Positions 6,917-14,979 are shown, counted from the first letter of the stretch. The stretch is 25,421 nucleotides of DNA from DAOUEX01 sp034430235 (GCA_964478075.1 CAYZGO010000037.1:1-25421); one strand, 5' to 3'. Notes: generated by a model not told the origin, from the sequence alone. Program-made: numbers and translations.

Positions 6917-7190
6917 AGTCAGCCGAAGCGGCTCTTCGCGCCATGTCCTTGGCGCAGCCCAAGTGCAGCATCCACGGAGCGACACCTGCATCCCGTTCGG
7001 GCCGCGAGTCCGGCCCGCCGGGACCAGACGGTCTGCCCTGTCTCACCTTTGTCTTTACGCCACCTTTGGTCTTTATGCCAGAGGCGCCGTCTACGCCTTG
7101 GCGCGTACCTCTGGTCTTTACGCCAGAGGCGTAAACGGGAGACAAGGTAAACGGGGACGACAGGAATGAGGCGCCGCAGGTGCAGGTGTA
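6917..7190 (+). repeat. Interspersed repeat, copy 2
   Basis: This fills most of the 372-bp gap between the MetE-like and PfkB genes. It shares long near-identical stretches with 12350-12610, starting at gcagcatccacggagcgaca (6965 and 12371), then the block ending in ctgccctgtctcacctttgt, and the palindrome 7117-7135. It ends in gaggcgccgcaggtgcag. Inside it, the module ggtctttaYgccagaggcg occurs twice. Open frames exist across it on the minus strand, but copies 2 and 3 read in different frames, so it is not treated as coding. It sits inside the SAM-cycle operon and would be transcribed. Confidence 0.85.
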
Positions 7191-7274
7191 GCTGGGCATG
7201 TCCCTCGCCGTGCTCAGGATGCTACGCGAGGAGCCCAGCCTGTTGTTAATCAGATAGGCCCTGGGGAGATCACT

Positions 7275-8276
7275 TTGAGCATACTAGTCGTCGGTTCAGT
7301 GGCATTGGACTCTATTCAGACACCTTTCGGCAGAGTCAAGGATGCCCTGGGAGGTGCGGCCACCTACTTTGCGGCGGCCGCACGACTGTACGATGAGGTC
7401 GACCTCGTCGCCGTTGTCGGGACGGACTTTCCACCGGAGCACATTGACTTCTTCAGAGAACGAGGTGTCAATCTCGATGGGTTGCAGATTGCCGAAGGCA
7501 AGACCTTCCGTTGGACTGGACGCTACAGCTACGACATGAACACGGCTGAGACGCTGGATACACAATTGAATGTCTTTGCTACTTTCCATCCAGAATTGCC
7601 AGACAAATACCGGGATGCAGAATACGTCTTCCTGGCCAACATTGACCCAGTACTGCAATTGGAAGTACTGTCACAAGTCGGGCAACCCAGGCTGACTGTA
7701 CTCGATACCATGAACTATTGGATCAACTACCGCAAGAAGACGCTCAGTCAGGCTATCTCCGCTGTGGACATTGTGTTGATAAATGAGGCGGAAGCTCGAC
7801 AGTACGCCAACACCTTCAGCCTGATGCGGGCCGCACGCAAGATCCTCAACATGGGACCCCAGGCGCTGGTCGTCAAGAAGGGCGAATACGGGGCCGTCAT
7901 GTTCGCTAACGGAGATGTGCCAACGAGATCCTTCTTCTTCGCACCAGCCTATCCATTGGAGAAAATCAAGGACCCTACTGGGGCTGGGGATTCTTTTGCC
8001 GGTGGGTTCATCGGCTATCTGGCCCAGCAGGGCCGTACCGCCCCGCAGCGACGGGGCCGCGTGACGAATGACGATATCAAGCGTGCCATTATCCACGGCA
8101 GCGTGGTAGCCTCCTTCACTGTCGAAGACTTTGGTGTGGCACGGCTGCGGACCATAACCATGGACGAGATACTGGCGCGCTACCGCGAGTTCAAGGAGTT
8201 TACCAACTTTGAACCTACTTGCCCATGGTCTGACAAGTGCGAGTACCTGAATGCCAGAAAGCAGAGTAACCACTGA
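7275..8276 (+). CDS. PfkB-family (ribokinase-like) kinase
   Basis: A 333-aa soluble kinase of the ribokinase/adenosine-kinase fold. The N-terminal strand ILVVGSVALD is followed by the sugar-binding GG at 26-27. NEAEA is at 170-174, and the C-terminal PfkB signature DPTGAGDSFAGGF (233-245) has D239 as the catalytic base and GAGD as the anion hole. It starts with TTG at 7275, supported by GGGGAG at 7263-7268, 6 nt upstream. The family phosphorylates sugars and nucleosides; the substrate cannot be read from these motifs. Position between methionine-salvage and SAH-hydrolase genes suggests adenosine (released by AhcY) or methylthioribose as substrate, but a generic sugar kinase is possible. The repeat at 6917-7190 separates it from the upstream gene. 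Confidence 0.88.
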   Translation: MSILVVGSVALDSIQTPFGRVKDALGGAATYFAAAARLYDEVDLVAVVGTDFPPEHIDFFRERGVNLDGLQIAEGKTFRWTGRYSYDMNTAETLDTQLNVFATFHPELPDKYRDAEYVFLANIDPVLQLEVLSQVGQPRLTVLDTMNYWINYRKKTLSQAISAVDIVLINEAEARQYANTFSLMRAARKILNMGPQALVVKKGEYGAVMFANGDVPTRSFFFAPAYPLEKIKDPTGAGDSFAGGFIGYLAQQGRTAPQRRGRVTNDDIKRAIIHGSVVASFTVEDFGVARLRTITMDEILARYREFKEFTNFEPTCPWSDKCEYLNARKQSNH

Positions 8277-8394
8277 GGCACGAAGACACGAAGGAGATAA
8301 AGATGCACTATGCCTGCCTGTCGGTCGGGCCAAGCAAACACGGCATCAAGCTAGAAGTCCCATGATCCTCGTGTCCTTGTGTCTTGGTGGCAGA
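8270..8394. repeat. Imperfect inverted repeat pair between pfkB-like and MAT genes
   Basis: The arm at about 8270-8293 (ccactgaggcacgaagacac and following bases) is echoed in inverted orientation at about 8366-8392 (ctcgtgtccttgtgtcttgg and following bases), with about 70 nt between. The left arm covers the pfkB-like stop codon. CACGAAGACACGAAG-type sequences are a common dispersed motif in bacterial intergenic DNA. The remainder of this 196-bp gap, up to the MAT ribosome-binding site, shows no gene and no good promoter. Confidence 0.5.
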
Positions 8395-8472
8395 TGAAGA
8401 ACGCGACAAGCAACTATACTCACGCAAACGACGTGCATTGTCACTCTAAGCTGTCAATAAGGGAGGTCAAGA

Positions 8473-9678
8473 ATGAGAAACATTATTGTAGAAAGCCTCA
8501 ACAAGGCACCAGTTGAGGACCAGGCAGTCGAGTTGGTTGAGCGCAAGGGCGTTGGCCATCCCGACTCGATCTGTGACGCGATCATGGAAGAGGCGTCTAT
8601 TGCTCTTTGCAGGGAGTACGTGGACACCTTCGGGCGCGTGGTGCACCACAACATTGACAAAGGGCTGCTGGTAGCTGGCAAGACATCACCACGGCTGGGT
8701 GGCGGCAAGGTGGAAGAGCCGATGCGTCTGGTCTTCGGGGATCGTGCCATCTATGAGATCAAGGGCAAGAAAGTGCCGATTGGTGAAATCGTGGTCGCCA
8801 CAGCCCAAGAATGGCTGCGCGAGCACTTGCGTTTTGTGGACCCCGCGGTCCACTTCATCTTCCAGAATGAGATCAAGCCTGGGTCACCAGAACTAACCGA
8901 CATCTTTGACCGCAAGGTCATTGGCGCCAATGACACATCGGCGGCCGTGGGGTACGCCCCGCTCACTGAGACCGAGCGCATTGTGTTGGCTACTGAACGC
9001 TATCTGAATTCGCCCGACTTTAAGACATCTTTCCCCGAATCTGGGGAGGACATCAAAGTCATGGGCTATCGTTGTCACCGTGAACTGACCCTCACTGTGG
9101 CTATGGCCTTTGTCGATCGCTTCGTACCCAGCGAGAAGGCCTACTTTGCCCGCAAGGCGGAGATCAAAGCGGCGATTGAGGACTTTGTAGCCAGAGAGAA
9201 GCGCAACTTTGGGCAGGTCACAATTGACCTCAACACCCTGGACGTAGAAGGCCGTGGCGAAGACGGCATGTATCTGACGGTGCTCGGCACTTCTGCTGAA
9301 GGCGCGGATTGCGGTCAGGTAGGACGTGGCAACAAAGTGAACGGTGTGATTGCTCTGAACCGGCCGATGAGTACCGAAGCTGCGGCAGGCAAGAACCCCA
9401 TCAGTCATGTTGGCAAGATTTACAGCTTTCTCACCCATTGCATTGCCGACGACGTGTACAAGAACGTGCCGGGTATTGCCGAAGTCTATGTTTGGCTCTG
9501 CAGCCAAATTGGCCAGCCGATTGACAAGCCACTTGTTGCCTCGGCGCAATTGGTGCTCAAGCCTGGCGTGAGACTGGAAGGCATACGAAAACCCGTCGAA
9601 GAAGTGATCGAGCGTGAACTGGTGGATATCTACGACTTTACCACACGCCTGACGCAGGGTGAATTCTCCGTGTGGTAG
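8473..9678 (+). CDS. S-adenosylmethionine synthetase, archaeal type
   Basis: A 401-aa cytoplasmic enzyme that makes SAM from methionine and ATP. The sequence follows the archaeal MAT family (PF01941), not the usual bacterial MetK. The N-terminus is MRNIIVESLN, followed by ERKGVGHPDSICD (23-35). Further landmarks are LANDTS-like GANDTS, VGYAPL, TERLVLxTER-like TERIVLATER, GEDIKVMG, and the long conserved block GTSAEGADCGQVGRGNKVNG leading to AASGKNP-like AAAGKNPISHVGKIY. Length matches archaeal enzymes (about 400 aa). The ATG at 8473 has GGGAGG at 8461-8466. It sits 25 bp before ahcY. Some bacterial groups, including Chloroflexota lineages, carry this form; ancient transfer from archaea is the usual explanation. 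Confidence 0.96.
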   Translation: MRNIIVESLNKAPVEDQAVELVERKGVGHPDSICDAIMEEASIALCREYVDTFGRVVHHNIDKGLLVAGKTSPRLGGGKVEEPMRLVFGDRAIYEIKGKKVPIGEIVVATAQEWLREHLRFVDPAVHFIFQNEIKPGSPELTDIFDRKVIGANDTSAAVGYAPLTETERIVLATERYLNSPDFKTSFPESGEDIKVMGYRCHRELTLTVAMAFVDRFVPSEKAYFARKAEIKAAIEDFVAREKRNFGQVTIDLNTLDVEGRGEDGMYLTVLGTSAEGADCGQVGRGNKVNGVIALNRPMSTEAAAGKNPISHVGKIYSFLTHCIADDVYKNVPGIAEVYVWLCSQIGQPIDKPLVASAQLVLKPGVRLEGIRKPVEEVIERELVDIYDFTTRLTQGEFSVW

Positions 9679-9703
9679 ACACACAAATCCTGTAAGGAGC
9701 AGA

Positions 9704-10969
9704 ATGATCAAGAAAGAATACGACGTTAAGGACATCTCGCTGGCCTCGAAAGGCCATTCCCGCATCAAGTGGGCTGAGCACGAGATGCCGGTGCTGCGCC
9801 TGATCCGCGAACGGTTTGCCCGAGAGCGCCCGCTGCACGGCATCCGCATTGCGGCCTGCCTGCACGTAACAACTGAGACAGCTAACCTGATGCACACGCT
9901 GCAGAGGGGAGGAGCTGACCTCGTGCTCTGTGCCTCTAACCCTTTGTCCACTCAGGACGATGTGGCGGCGTGCCTGGTCTCCAACTATAAAGTTGCAGCC
10001 TTTGCTATCAAGGGTGAGGACAACAAGACCTACTACCAGCATATCAAGGCAGCATTGGCGCATAAGCCACACATCACGATGGATGACGGCGCTGATTTAG
10101 TCTCCACGTTACACAAAGAACGCACCGACCTGCTTGACGATATCATCGGTGGCACAGAGGAGACTACCACAGGTGTGATCCGTCTGCGTGCCATGGCCAA
10201 GGATGGCGTACTGCGCTACCCCATCATCGCCATCAACGACGCCCTGACCAAACACCTCTTCGACAACCGTTATGGCACCGGGCAGTCCACTATTGACGGT
10301 ATCATCCGCGCGACGAACGTACTGCTGGCAGGCAAGACGTTAGTTGTGGCTGGGTACGGCTGGTGCAGCCGGGGCATCGCTATGCGAGCACACGGCATGG
10401 GAGCGCAGGTCGTGGTCACCGAGGTGAATCCTCTACGGGCATTGGAGGCCATCATGGACGGCTTCCGTGTAATGCCCATGATGGAGGCGGCCAGGATTGG
10501 CGACATCTTTGTGACCTCGACCGGCGACATCAATGTAATTGACCAGCGGCACATAGAAGTGATGCGGGACGGAGCTATACTGGCCAACTCTGGGCATTTC
10601 AACGTGGAGGTGAATATATCCGCATTGGAGTCAATGGCTGTGGAGAAGCACCGCGTACGCGATTCTGTAGACCAGTACACGCTGGCTGATGGCCGCAGAA
10701 TCGCCCTGTTGGGCGAGGGACGTCTGATCAATCTGGCTGCAGCAGAAGGCCACCCAGCCAGCGTAATGGACATGAGCTTCGCCAACCAGGCTCTGAGTGT
10801 GGAGTTTCTAGTCAAGAACGCCTCCACGTTGCAGGAGCGCGTCTACGGCGTGCCTGAAGACATAGACAGAAAGGTTGCCCGCCTGAAATTACATGCCATG
10901 GGCATGACTATTGACACGCTCACCCCTGAGCAAAAGAAGTATCTGGAATCCTGGGAAGCGGGGACGTAG
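9704..10969 (+). CDS. ahcY: Adenosylhomocysteinase (SAH hydrolase)
   Basis: A 421-aa NAD-dependent cytoplasmic enzyme. It splits S-adenosylhomocysteine into homocysteine and adenosine and so relieves product inhibition of methyltransferases. Substrate and catalytic landmarks are H54 (ACLHVTTETANL), DDGAD (127-131), TEETTTG (151-157), and K183/D187. The Rossmann loop at 216-224 reads AGYGWCSRG, so the third glycine of the usual GxGxxG is serine (S222). It belongs to the shorter form lacking the about 40-residue insert and the long C-terminal tail seen in many bacteria and eukaryotes. The start is the ATG at 9704 after AAGGAG (9694-9699); an upstream GTG inside the MAT gene is rejected. It is the last gene of the SAM-cycle operon, before the terminator at 11104. 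Confidence 0.96.
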   Translation: MIKKEYDVKDISLASKGHSRIKWAEHEMPVLRLIRERFARERPLHGIRIAACLHVTTETANLMHTLQRGGADLVLCASNPLSTQDDVAACLVSNYKVAAFAIKGEDNKTYYQHIKAALAHKPHITMDDGADLVSTLHKERTDLLDDIIGGTEETTTGVIRLRAMAKDGVLRYPIIAINDALTKHLFDNRYGTGQSTIDGIIRATNVLLAGKTLVVAGYGWCSRGIAMRAHGMGAQVVVTEVNPLRALEAIMDGFRVMPMMEAARIGDIFVTSTGDINVIDQRHIEVMRDGAILANSGHFNVEVNISALESMAVEKHRVRDSVDQYTLADGRRIALLGEGRLINLAAAEGHPASVMDMSFANQALSVEFLVKNASTLQERVYGVPEDIDRKVARLKLHAMGMTIDTLTPEQKKYLESWEAGT

Positions 10970-10975
10970 GAGCAG

Positions 10976-11003
10976 AGTTACCAGTTACCAGTTGGCAGTT
11001 AGC
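10976..11003. repeat. Heptamer tandem repeat (4 units)
   Basis: Four 7-bp units follow the ahcY stop directly: agttacc, agttacc, agttggc, agttagc. This AGTTACC-type heptamer is a familiar intergenic simple repeat in several bacterial groups. It contains no gene and its role is unknown. Confidence 0.7.
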
Positions 11004-11103
11004 TGTTGGTAGCCTTCTCCCAGCACCTGATAGGCTTGTAGTAGTCGCGCCAGCGCCACAATCGCGCACTGCCGTGCGCACTGCAAACCAATCGATCGTC
11101 TGG

Positions 11104-11137
11104 AAACCGCTCAGCGGCAATTTCGCCGGGCGGTTTT
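11104..11137 (+). terminator. Intrinsic terminator after ahcY
   Basis: aaaccgc (11104-11110) pairs with gcggttt (11130-11136), with additional inner pairing of cggc (11115-11118) and gccg (11125-11128 region). The 3' arm runs into tttt. It lies about 135 nt after the ahcY stop and closes the SAM-cycle operon. Its T run doubles as the -35 region of the next promoter. Confidence 0.65.
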
Positions 11138-11163
11138 ACTTTCCGGCGAAGCTAAGCTATAAT
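11135..11163 (+). promoter_or_regulatory. Sigma-70 promoter of the glycan gene group
   Basis: TTTACT (11135-11140, 4/6 of -35) is 17 nt from a perfect TATAAT (11158-11163). Transcription would start near 11170, leaving a leader of about 100 nt before the SDR gene. The promoter overlaps the tail of the upstream terminator. Confidence 0.65.
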
Positions 11164-11267
11164 GGGCAACTGTGTGGCCACCCTTCGGGCTCGAGCTATC
11201 TAGGGCGAAGCCTGGCGTCCGCTATCACGATCTATCTGCAGACTTGCGGGATATCGTTAACAGGAGG

Positions 11268-12230
11268 TTGGCTCTGAGAGCACTAATCACTGGCATCGGC
11301 GGGTTTGCCGGCAGCCACCTGGCAAAGTACCTGCTCGAACATACTGACCTGCAGGTCTGGGGGCTGGATTTGGTGGAAGGACGTGCGGGCCAGTTGCGTT
11401 CTAGTGTCACTCTGCATGTCGGCAACACCCTCATGAATCTGCAGGCGCTCAAAGATCTGTTTGCTGAAGCAAAGCCCGACTACATCTTTCATCTCGCAGC
11501 ACAGGCATTTGTGCCCGCTTCCTGGGCAGACCCCTGGAGCACATTGGAAAACAACATCCGCGGGCAGTTGAACGTGCTGCTGGCAGCGATAGCCATGGGC
11601 ACTTGGCCTCAGATTCTGGTGGTGGGTTCGGCTGACGAGTACGGCATTGTGGCCCCCGAGGAATTGCCCATACGCGAGACCAATCCTTTGCGGCCTAACA
11701 GTCCGTACGCCGTAAGCAAAGTTGCTCAAGATATGCTGGGCTACCAGTACTACGCCAGTCATCAACTCCCCGTCGTGCGCGTGCGTCCCTTCAATCACAT
11801 CGGCCCCGGGCAGAGTCCTGCCTTCGTCGCCTCAGCATTCGCCAAACAAGTCGCTGAGGCGGAAGCCGGGCTGCGTGAGCCAGTGGTGCGCGTGGGCAAT
11901 CTGGAGGCCCGCCGTGACTTCAGCGATGTGCGTGACATCGTGCGTGGCTACTACCTGGCAATCTCAGAGGGCGAGCCTGGCGAGGTTTACAACCTTGGTG
12001 CAGAACGTTCGTACGCGATTCGCGAGTTGCTGGACGGTCTGATCGCCCTCAGCGAGATTTCACTGACTGTGGAGTTGGACCCAGCGCGCCTACGCCCCTC
12101 AGACGTGCCAGAGATTGTGGCAGACTGCACCAAGTTCCGCTCCCGAACTGGCTGGCGCGCCGAGATTCCGCTTGAGCGCAGTCTAGAGGGCATACTGGAC
12201 TATTGGCGAGAAAGCGTCCGCGGGACTTAG
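11268..12230 (+). CDS. NAD-dependent nucleotide-sugar epimerase/dehydratase (GDP-mannose 4,6-dehydratase/Rmd-like)
   Basis: An extended SDR of about 320 aa. The N-terminal Rossmann motif is GIGGFAGS (9-16); FHLAAQAFVP follows as the conserved strand-4 region. The active site has Ser in VVGSADEYG, and Y147 and K151 in YAVSK. The segment RVRPFNHIGPGQ is typical of GDP-mannose dehydratase and GDP-4-keto-6-deoxymannose reductase relatives. It likely makes a 6-deoxy-hexose donor such as GDP-rhamnose. The start is uncertain: AGGAGG at 11262-11267 touches the in-frame TTG at 11268 with no spacer and sits 6 nt before an in-frame CTG at 11274, while GTG at 11172 lacks a clear site. It leads the glycan group, and a phosphohexomutase lies downstream past the repeat at 12350. 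Confidence 0.88.
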   Translation: MALRALITGIGGFAGSHLAKYLLEHTDLQVWGLDLVEGRAGQLRSSVTLHVGNTLMNLQALKDLFAEAKPDYIFHLAAQAFVPASWADPWSTLENNIRGQLNVLLAAIAMGTWPQILVVGSADEYGIVAPEELPIRETNPLRPNSPYAVSKVAQDMLGYQYYASHQLPVVRVRPFNHIGPGQSPAFVASAFAKQVAEAEAGLREPVVRVGNLEARRDFSDVRDIVRGYYLAISEGEPGEVYNLGAERSYAIRELLDGLIALSEISLTVELDPARLRPSDVPEIVADCTKFRSRTGWRAEIPLERSLEGILDYWRESVRGT

Positions 12231-12349
12231 CGATTCTTGTCCACCACGCCATAGCTGCGCAGCGCATAGTTGTTGGTTTCGCATATAAGGTAGTCGCCCA
12301 CGTACCTTTCGACGCACCAGCACAAATGAAGATGCAATACCATTCGAGG

Positions 12350-12610
12350 TCAGCAGAGGCAGCTCGTCGCGCAGCATCCACGGAGCGACACCTGCATCCC
12401 GTTCGGGCCGCGAGGCCGGCCCGCCGCCGTTCGTCGCGAGCGCCGAAGGTGCTACGCGAGGACGAGACGGTCTGCCCTGTCTCACCTTTGTCTTTACGCC
12501 ACCTCTGGTCTTTACGCCAGAGGCGTAAACGGGAGACAAGGTAAACGGAAGGCGTAAACGGGGACGACAGGCCTGAGGCGCCGCAGGTGCAGATGAGCGC
12601 AGTGGGCACG
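12350..12610 (+). repeat. Interspersed repeat, copy 3
   Basis: This is the main content of the 494-bp gap between the SDR and phosphohexomutase genes. It matches copy 2 over most of its length but carries an extra segment (about 12425-12465) and lacks the duplicated 'agaggcgccgtctacgcctt' part of copy 2. The perfect palindrome is at 12511-12529. It is followed by the same tail as copy 1 (ggaaggcgtaaacggggacg). The remaining bases 12231-12349 and 12611-12724 hold no gene that I can support. Confidence 0.85.
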
Positions 12611-12724
12611 CTGCTGGTCAACCTTTTTACGACAAGACAACGTCAGCGTAGGAGTCCGACCCGCCGCTTACAGGATGGATTGCGTAAGGAGAACGGGCCT
12701 TAGGCACAAGGAGACACACAGGAA

Positions 12725-14155
12725 ATGGCAACGAAAATCAAATTCGGTACAGACGGTTGGCGAGCAATCATTGCCGAGGACTATACCTTCGAGAACGTGC
12801 GGATATGTGCTCAGGCCGTAGCCAAGTATCTGATGGATACCAAAGTTGCAAGCAAGGGATTGGTTATTGGCTACGATACGCGCTTCGCGTCTGAGGACTT
12901 TGCAGCAGCTACGGCAGAAGTGGTGGCCGGCAATGGCATCCACGCCTACCTCTGTGACCGCGCTGCTCCGACGCCCACGATTTCCCACGCGATTCTCGAA
13001 AAGAAGGCCGGCGGCGCGGTGGTCATCACCTCCAGTCACAACCCGGCAGCATGGAACGGGTTCAAGGTCAAACCAGAGTATGCTGGCAGCGCTCCCCCAG
13101 AAGTTCTTGCTGTTTTGGAGAAGAACATCGCAGACATTCAAGCGGGCCAGGAGAAAGTGAAAAGGATGAGAGTGCGTGAGGCCCTGCAGGAGAAGCTGGT
13201 TGCCAAGTTCAATCCGGCACCTGCTTACCTGAAGCACGTTGCTTCTCTGGTAGACGTAGAAGGCATCAAGGCCGCTGGGATTACAGTGGTGGTGGATGCC
13301 ATGTTCGGAGCTGGCATGGGATATTTCCCAGCCATCCTGGCTGGTGGTAATACACGTGTCGTCGAGGTCAACAACGTCCGCAACCCGCTTTTCCCGGGCA
13401 TGCATAACCCCGAGCCTATTGCACGCAACCTGGCCGCTCTGGTGGCAGGGATTGCCCAGTATCAGGCCGATGTTGGGCTGGCCAATGATGGCGACGCGGA
13501 CCGCGTTGGCATGATGGACGAAAATGGCACGTTTATCAATCAGTTACAAGTCTATGCTCTGCTATTGCTCTATCTCCTGGAGGTGCGAGGCAAGCGTGGC
13601 CCAATTGTCAAGACGGTTACCACCACGGCCATGGCCAACAAGCTGGCGAAAATGTACGACATTCCTGTATATGAGACGCCGGTAGGGTTCAAGTACGTAG
13701 GGCCCAAGATGATGGAGACCGGAGCCATCATGGGGGGCGAAGAGAGCGGCGGTTTTGGGTTTGCGGGACACATTCCCGAACGCGATGGCATACTGGCTGG
13801 CCTGTTCCTGCTCGATTTGATGATCAAACTCCAGAAATCGCCCTCTCAGCTCCTTGAGTATCTCTACTCCCTGGTTGGTCCGCACTATTACGATCGCATT
13901 GACATCCAGTTGCCAGCAGAGCAGCGCGAGAGAGTGATGGCACGAGTAAAAGGCAGCAAGCCAAAGGAGATTGCCGGGTTAACAGTGACTAGCATTGACA
14001 CTCTGGACGGTTTCCGCTACACGCTGGAAGATGACGGTTGGCTGCTGATCCGCTTTTCAGGAACCGAGCCGCTCGTCCGCATATACACTGAGACTACAAA
14101 CAGCGGGAAGGTGCAAGCAATCCTGGCCCGTGGCAGAGAGATTGCAGGACTGTGA
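12725..14155 (+). CDS. Phosphoglucomutase/phosphomannomutase family protein
   Basis: A 476-aa alpha-D-phosphohexomutase. It interconverts hexose-1- and hexose-6-phosphates and so would feed nucleotide-sugar synthesis for the neighbouring glycosyltransferases. Domain 1 carries the phospho-serine S104 in ITSSHNP. The Mg-binding loop is DGDADR (255-260). The sugar-binding loop is GGEESGG (337-343). The phosphate-binding loop RFSGTEPLVRIYTE lies near the C-terminus. GTDGWR at 8-13 is the usual N-terminal signature. Glucose and mannose specificity cannot be separated by eye. The ATG at 12725 has AAGGAG at 12707-12712, rather far, and a closer AGGA at 12719-12722. Its stop overlaps the next start (TGATG). 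Confidence 0.94.
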   Translation: MATKIKFGTDGWRAIIAEDYTFENVRICAQAVAKYLMDTKVASKGLVIGYDTRFASEDFAAATAEVVAGNGIHAYLCDRAAPTPTISHAILEKKAGGAVVITSSHNPAAWNGFKVKPEYAGSAPPEVLAVLEKNIADIQAGQEKVKRMRVREALQEKLVAKFNPAPAYLKHVASLVDVEGIKAAGITVVVDAMFGAGMGYFPAILAGGNTRVVEVNNVRNPLFPGMHNPEPIARNLAALVAGIAQYQADVGLANDGDADRVGMMDENGTFINQLQVYALLLLYLLEVRGKRGPIVKTVTTTAMANKLAKMYDIPVYETPVGFKYVGPKMMETGAIMGGEESGGFGFAGHIPERDGILAGLFLLDLMIKLQKSPSQLLEYLYSLVGPHYYDRIDIQLPAEQRERVMARVKGSKPKEIAGLTVTSIDTLDGFRYTLEDDGWLLIRFSGTEPLVRIYTETTNSGKVQAILARGREIAGL

Positions 14156-14979
14156 TGCTCATTGATACTCATGCTCACCTTGATTCTGCCAAGTTCGAAC
14201 ATGACCGTGGTGAGGTGATCTCGCGGTCATTGGCGGCAGGTGTCAACGTGATTGTGACCGTAGGCAGCGACCTGGATTCGAGTCGCAAGGCTGTAGCCCT
14301 GGCGCAACAGTACCCGTGCATCTACGCTGCAGTTGGCATACATCCGCACGAAGCGTCCCGTGTTGAGCACGATGACCTTGCAGAACTCGCGCACCTGTGC
14401 GAACACGAAGCGGTTGTAGCTATTGGCGAAATCGGCCTGGACTTTTATCGCAAACTGTCGCCACCAGACACGCAAAGAGAACTTTTCATAGCTCAGTTAG
14501 AACTGGCCCAGCAAGCCAATAAACCGGTGGTCATTCACGACCGACAAGCTCACACGGAAGTCATGTCCATCCTGCGGGACAAAGCGGTGAACCTGCAGGG
14601 CGTACTGCACTGCTTCTCCGGTGATCGTGAGATGGCTGTGCAGGCCACGAAGATGGGGTTTTACATCTCGTTTGGCGGTCCGATAACGTTCCGGAACGCG
14701 AGGATGCTGCAAAAACTGGTGCGTGAGTTAGCGCTCGATTGTATGCTGATTGAGACGGATTGCCCTTACCTGGCTCCGCATCCTCACCGTGGCCAGCGCA
14801 ACGAGCCGGCTTATGTGCGTCTGGTCGCTGACAAGATCGCCACACTGAAGGAAGTGCCTTTCGAGCGGGTTGCCGAAGTCACGACGGCAAATGCAAGACA
14901 ACTGTTCGGACTTTCGGCCACACAGGGATACCCGACATTGGCGCCTATTCCGGGTGAGGGTAGAAAAAGCTCGCTGTGA
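14155..14979 (+). CDS. tatD: TatD family metal-dependent hydrolase
   Basis: A 274-aa TIM-barrel DNase/hydrolase of the TatD family, which acts in the cytoplasm on DNA or related phosphoesters. Metal ligands are visible in order: H6 and H8 (DTHAHLD), E92 (GEIGLDFY), H128 (VIHDR), H152 (LHCFSG) and D202 (ETDCPYLAP). Length fits the family. The start is taken as ATG 14155, which overlaps the mutase stop by one base; GTG at 14152 would add one residue. The stop overlaps the next GTG start by 4 nt. It appears to ride in the glycan operon without an obvious role there. Confidence 0.95.
   Translation: MLIDTHAHLDSAKFEHDRGEVISRSLAAGVNVIVTVGSDLDSSRKAVALAQQYPCIYAAVGIHPHEASRVEHDDLAELAHLCEHEAVVAIGEIGLDFYRKLSPPDTQRELFIAQLELAQQANKPVVIHDRQAHTEVMSILRDKAVNLQGVLHCFSGDREMAVQATKMGFYISFGGPITFRNARMLQKLVRELALDCMLIETDCPYLAPHPHRGQRNEPAYVRLVADKIATLKEVPFERVAEVTTANARQLFGLSATQGYPTLAPIPGEGRKSSL

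Noticed and set aside
6867..7199. Minus-strand frame through repeat copy 2 (and similar frames in copy 3)
   Set aside because: The copies read different frames and share peptide only in short stretches, which indicates DNA-level, not protein-level, similarity.
8893..9951. 352-codon minus-strand frame opposite MAT and ahcY
   Set aside because: Antisense shadow of two well-conserved genes; no family resemblance or ribosome-binding site.
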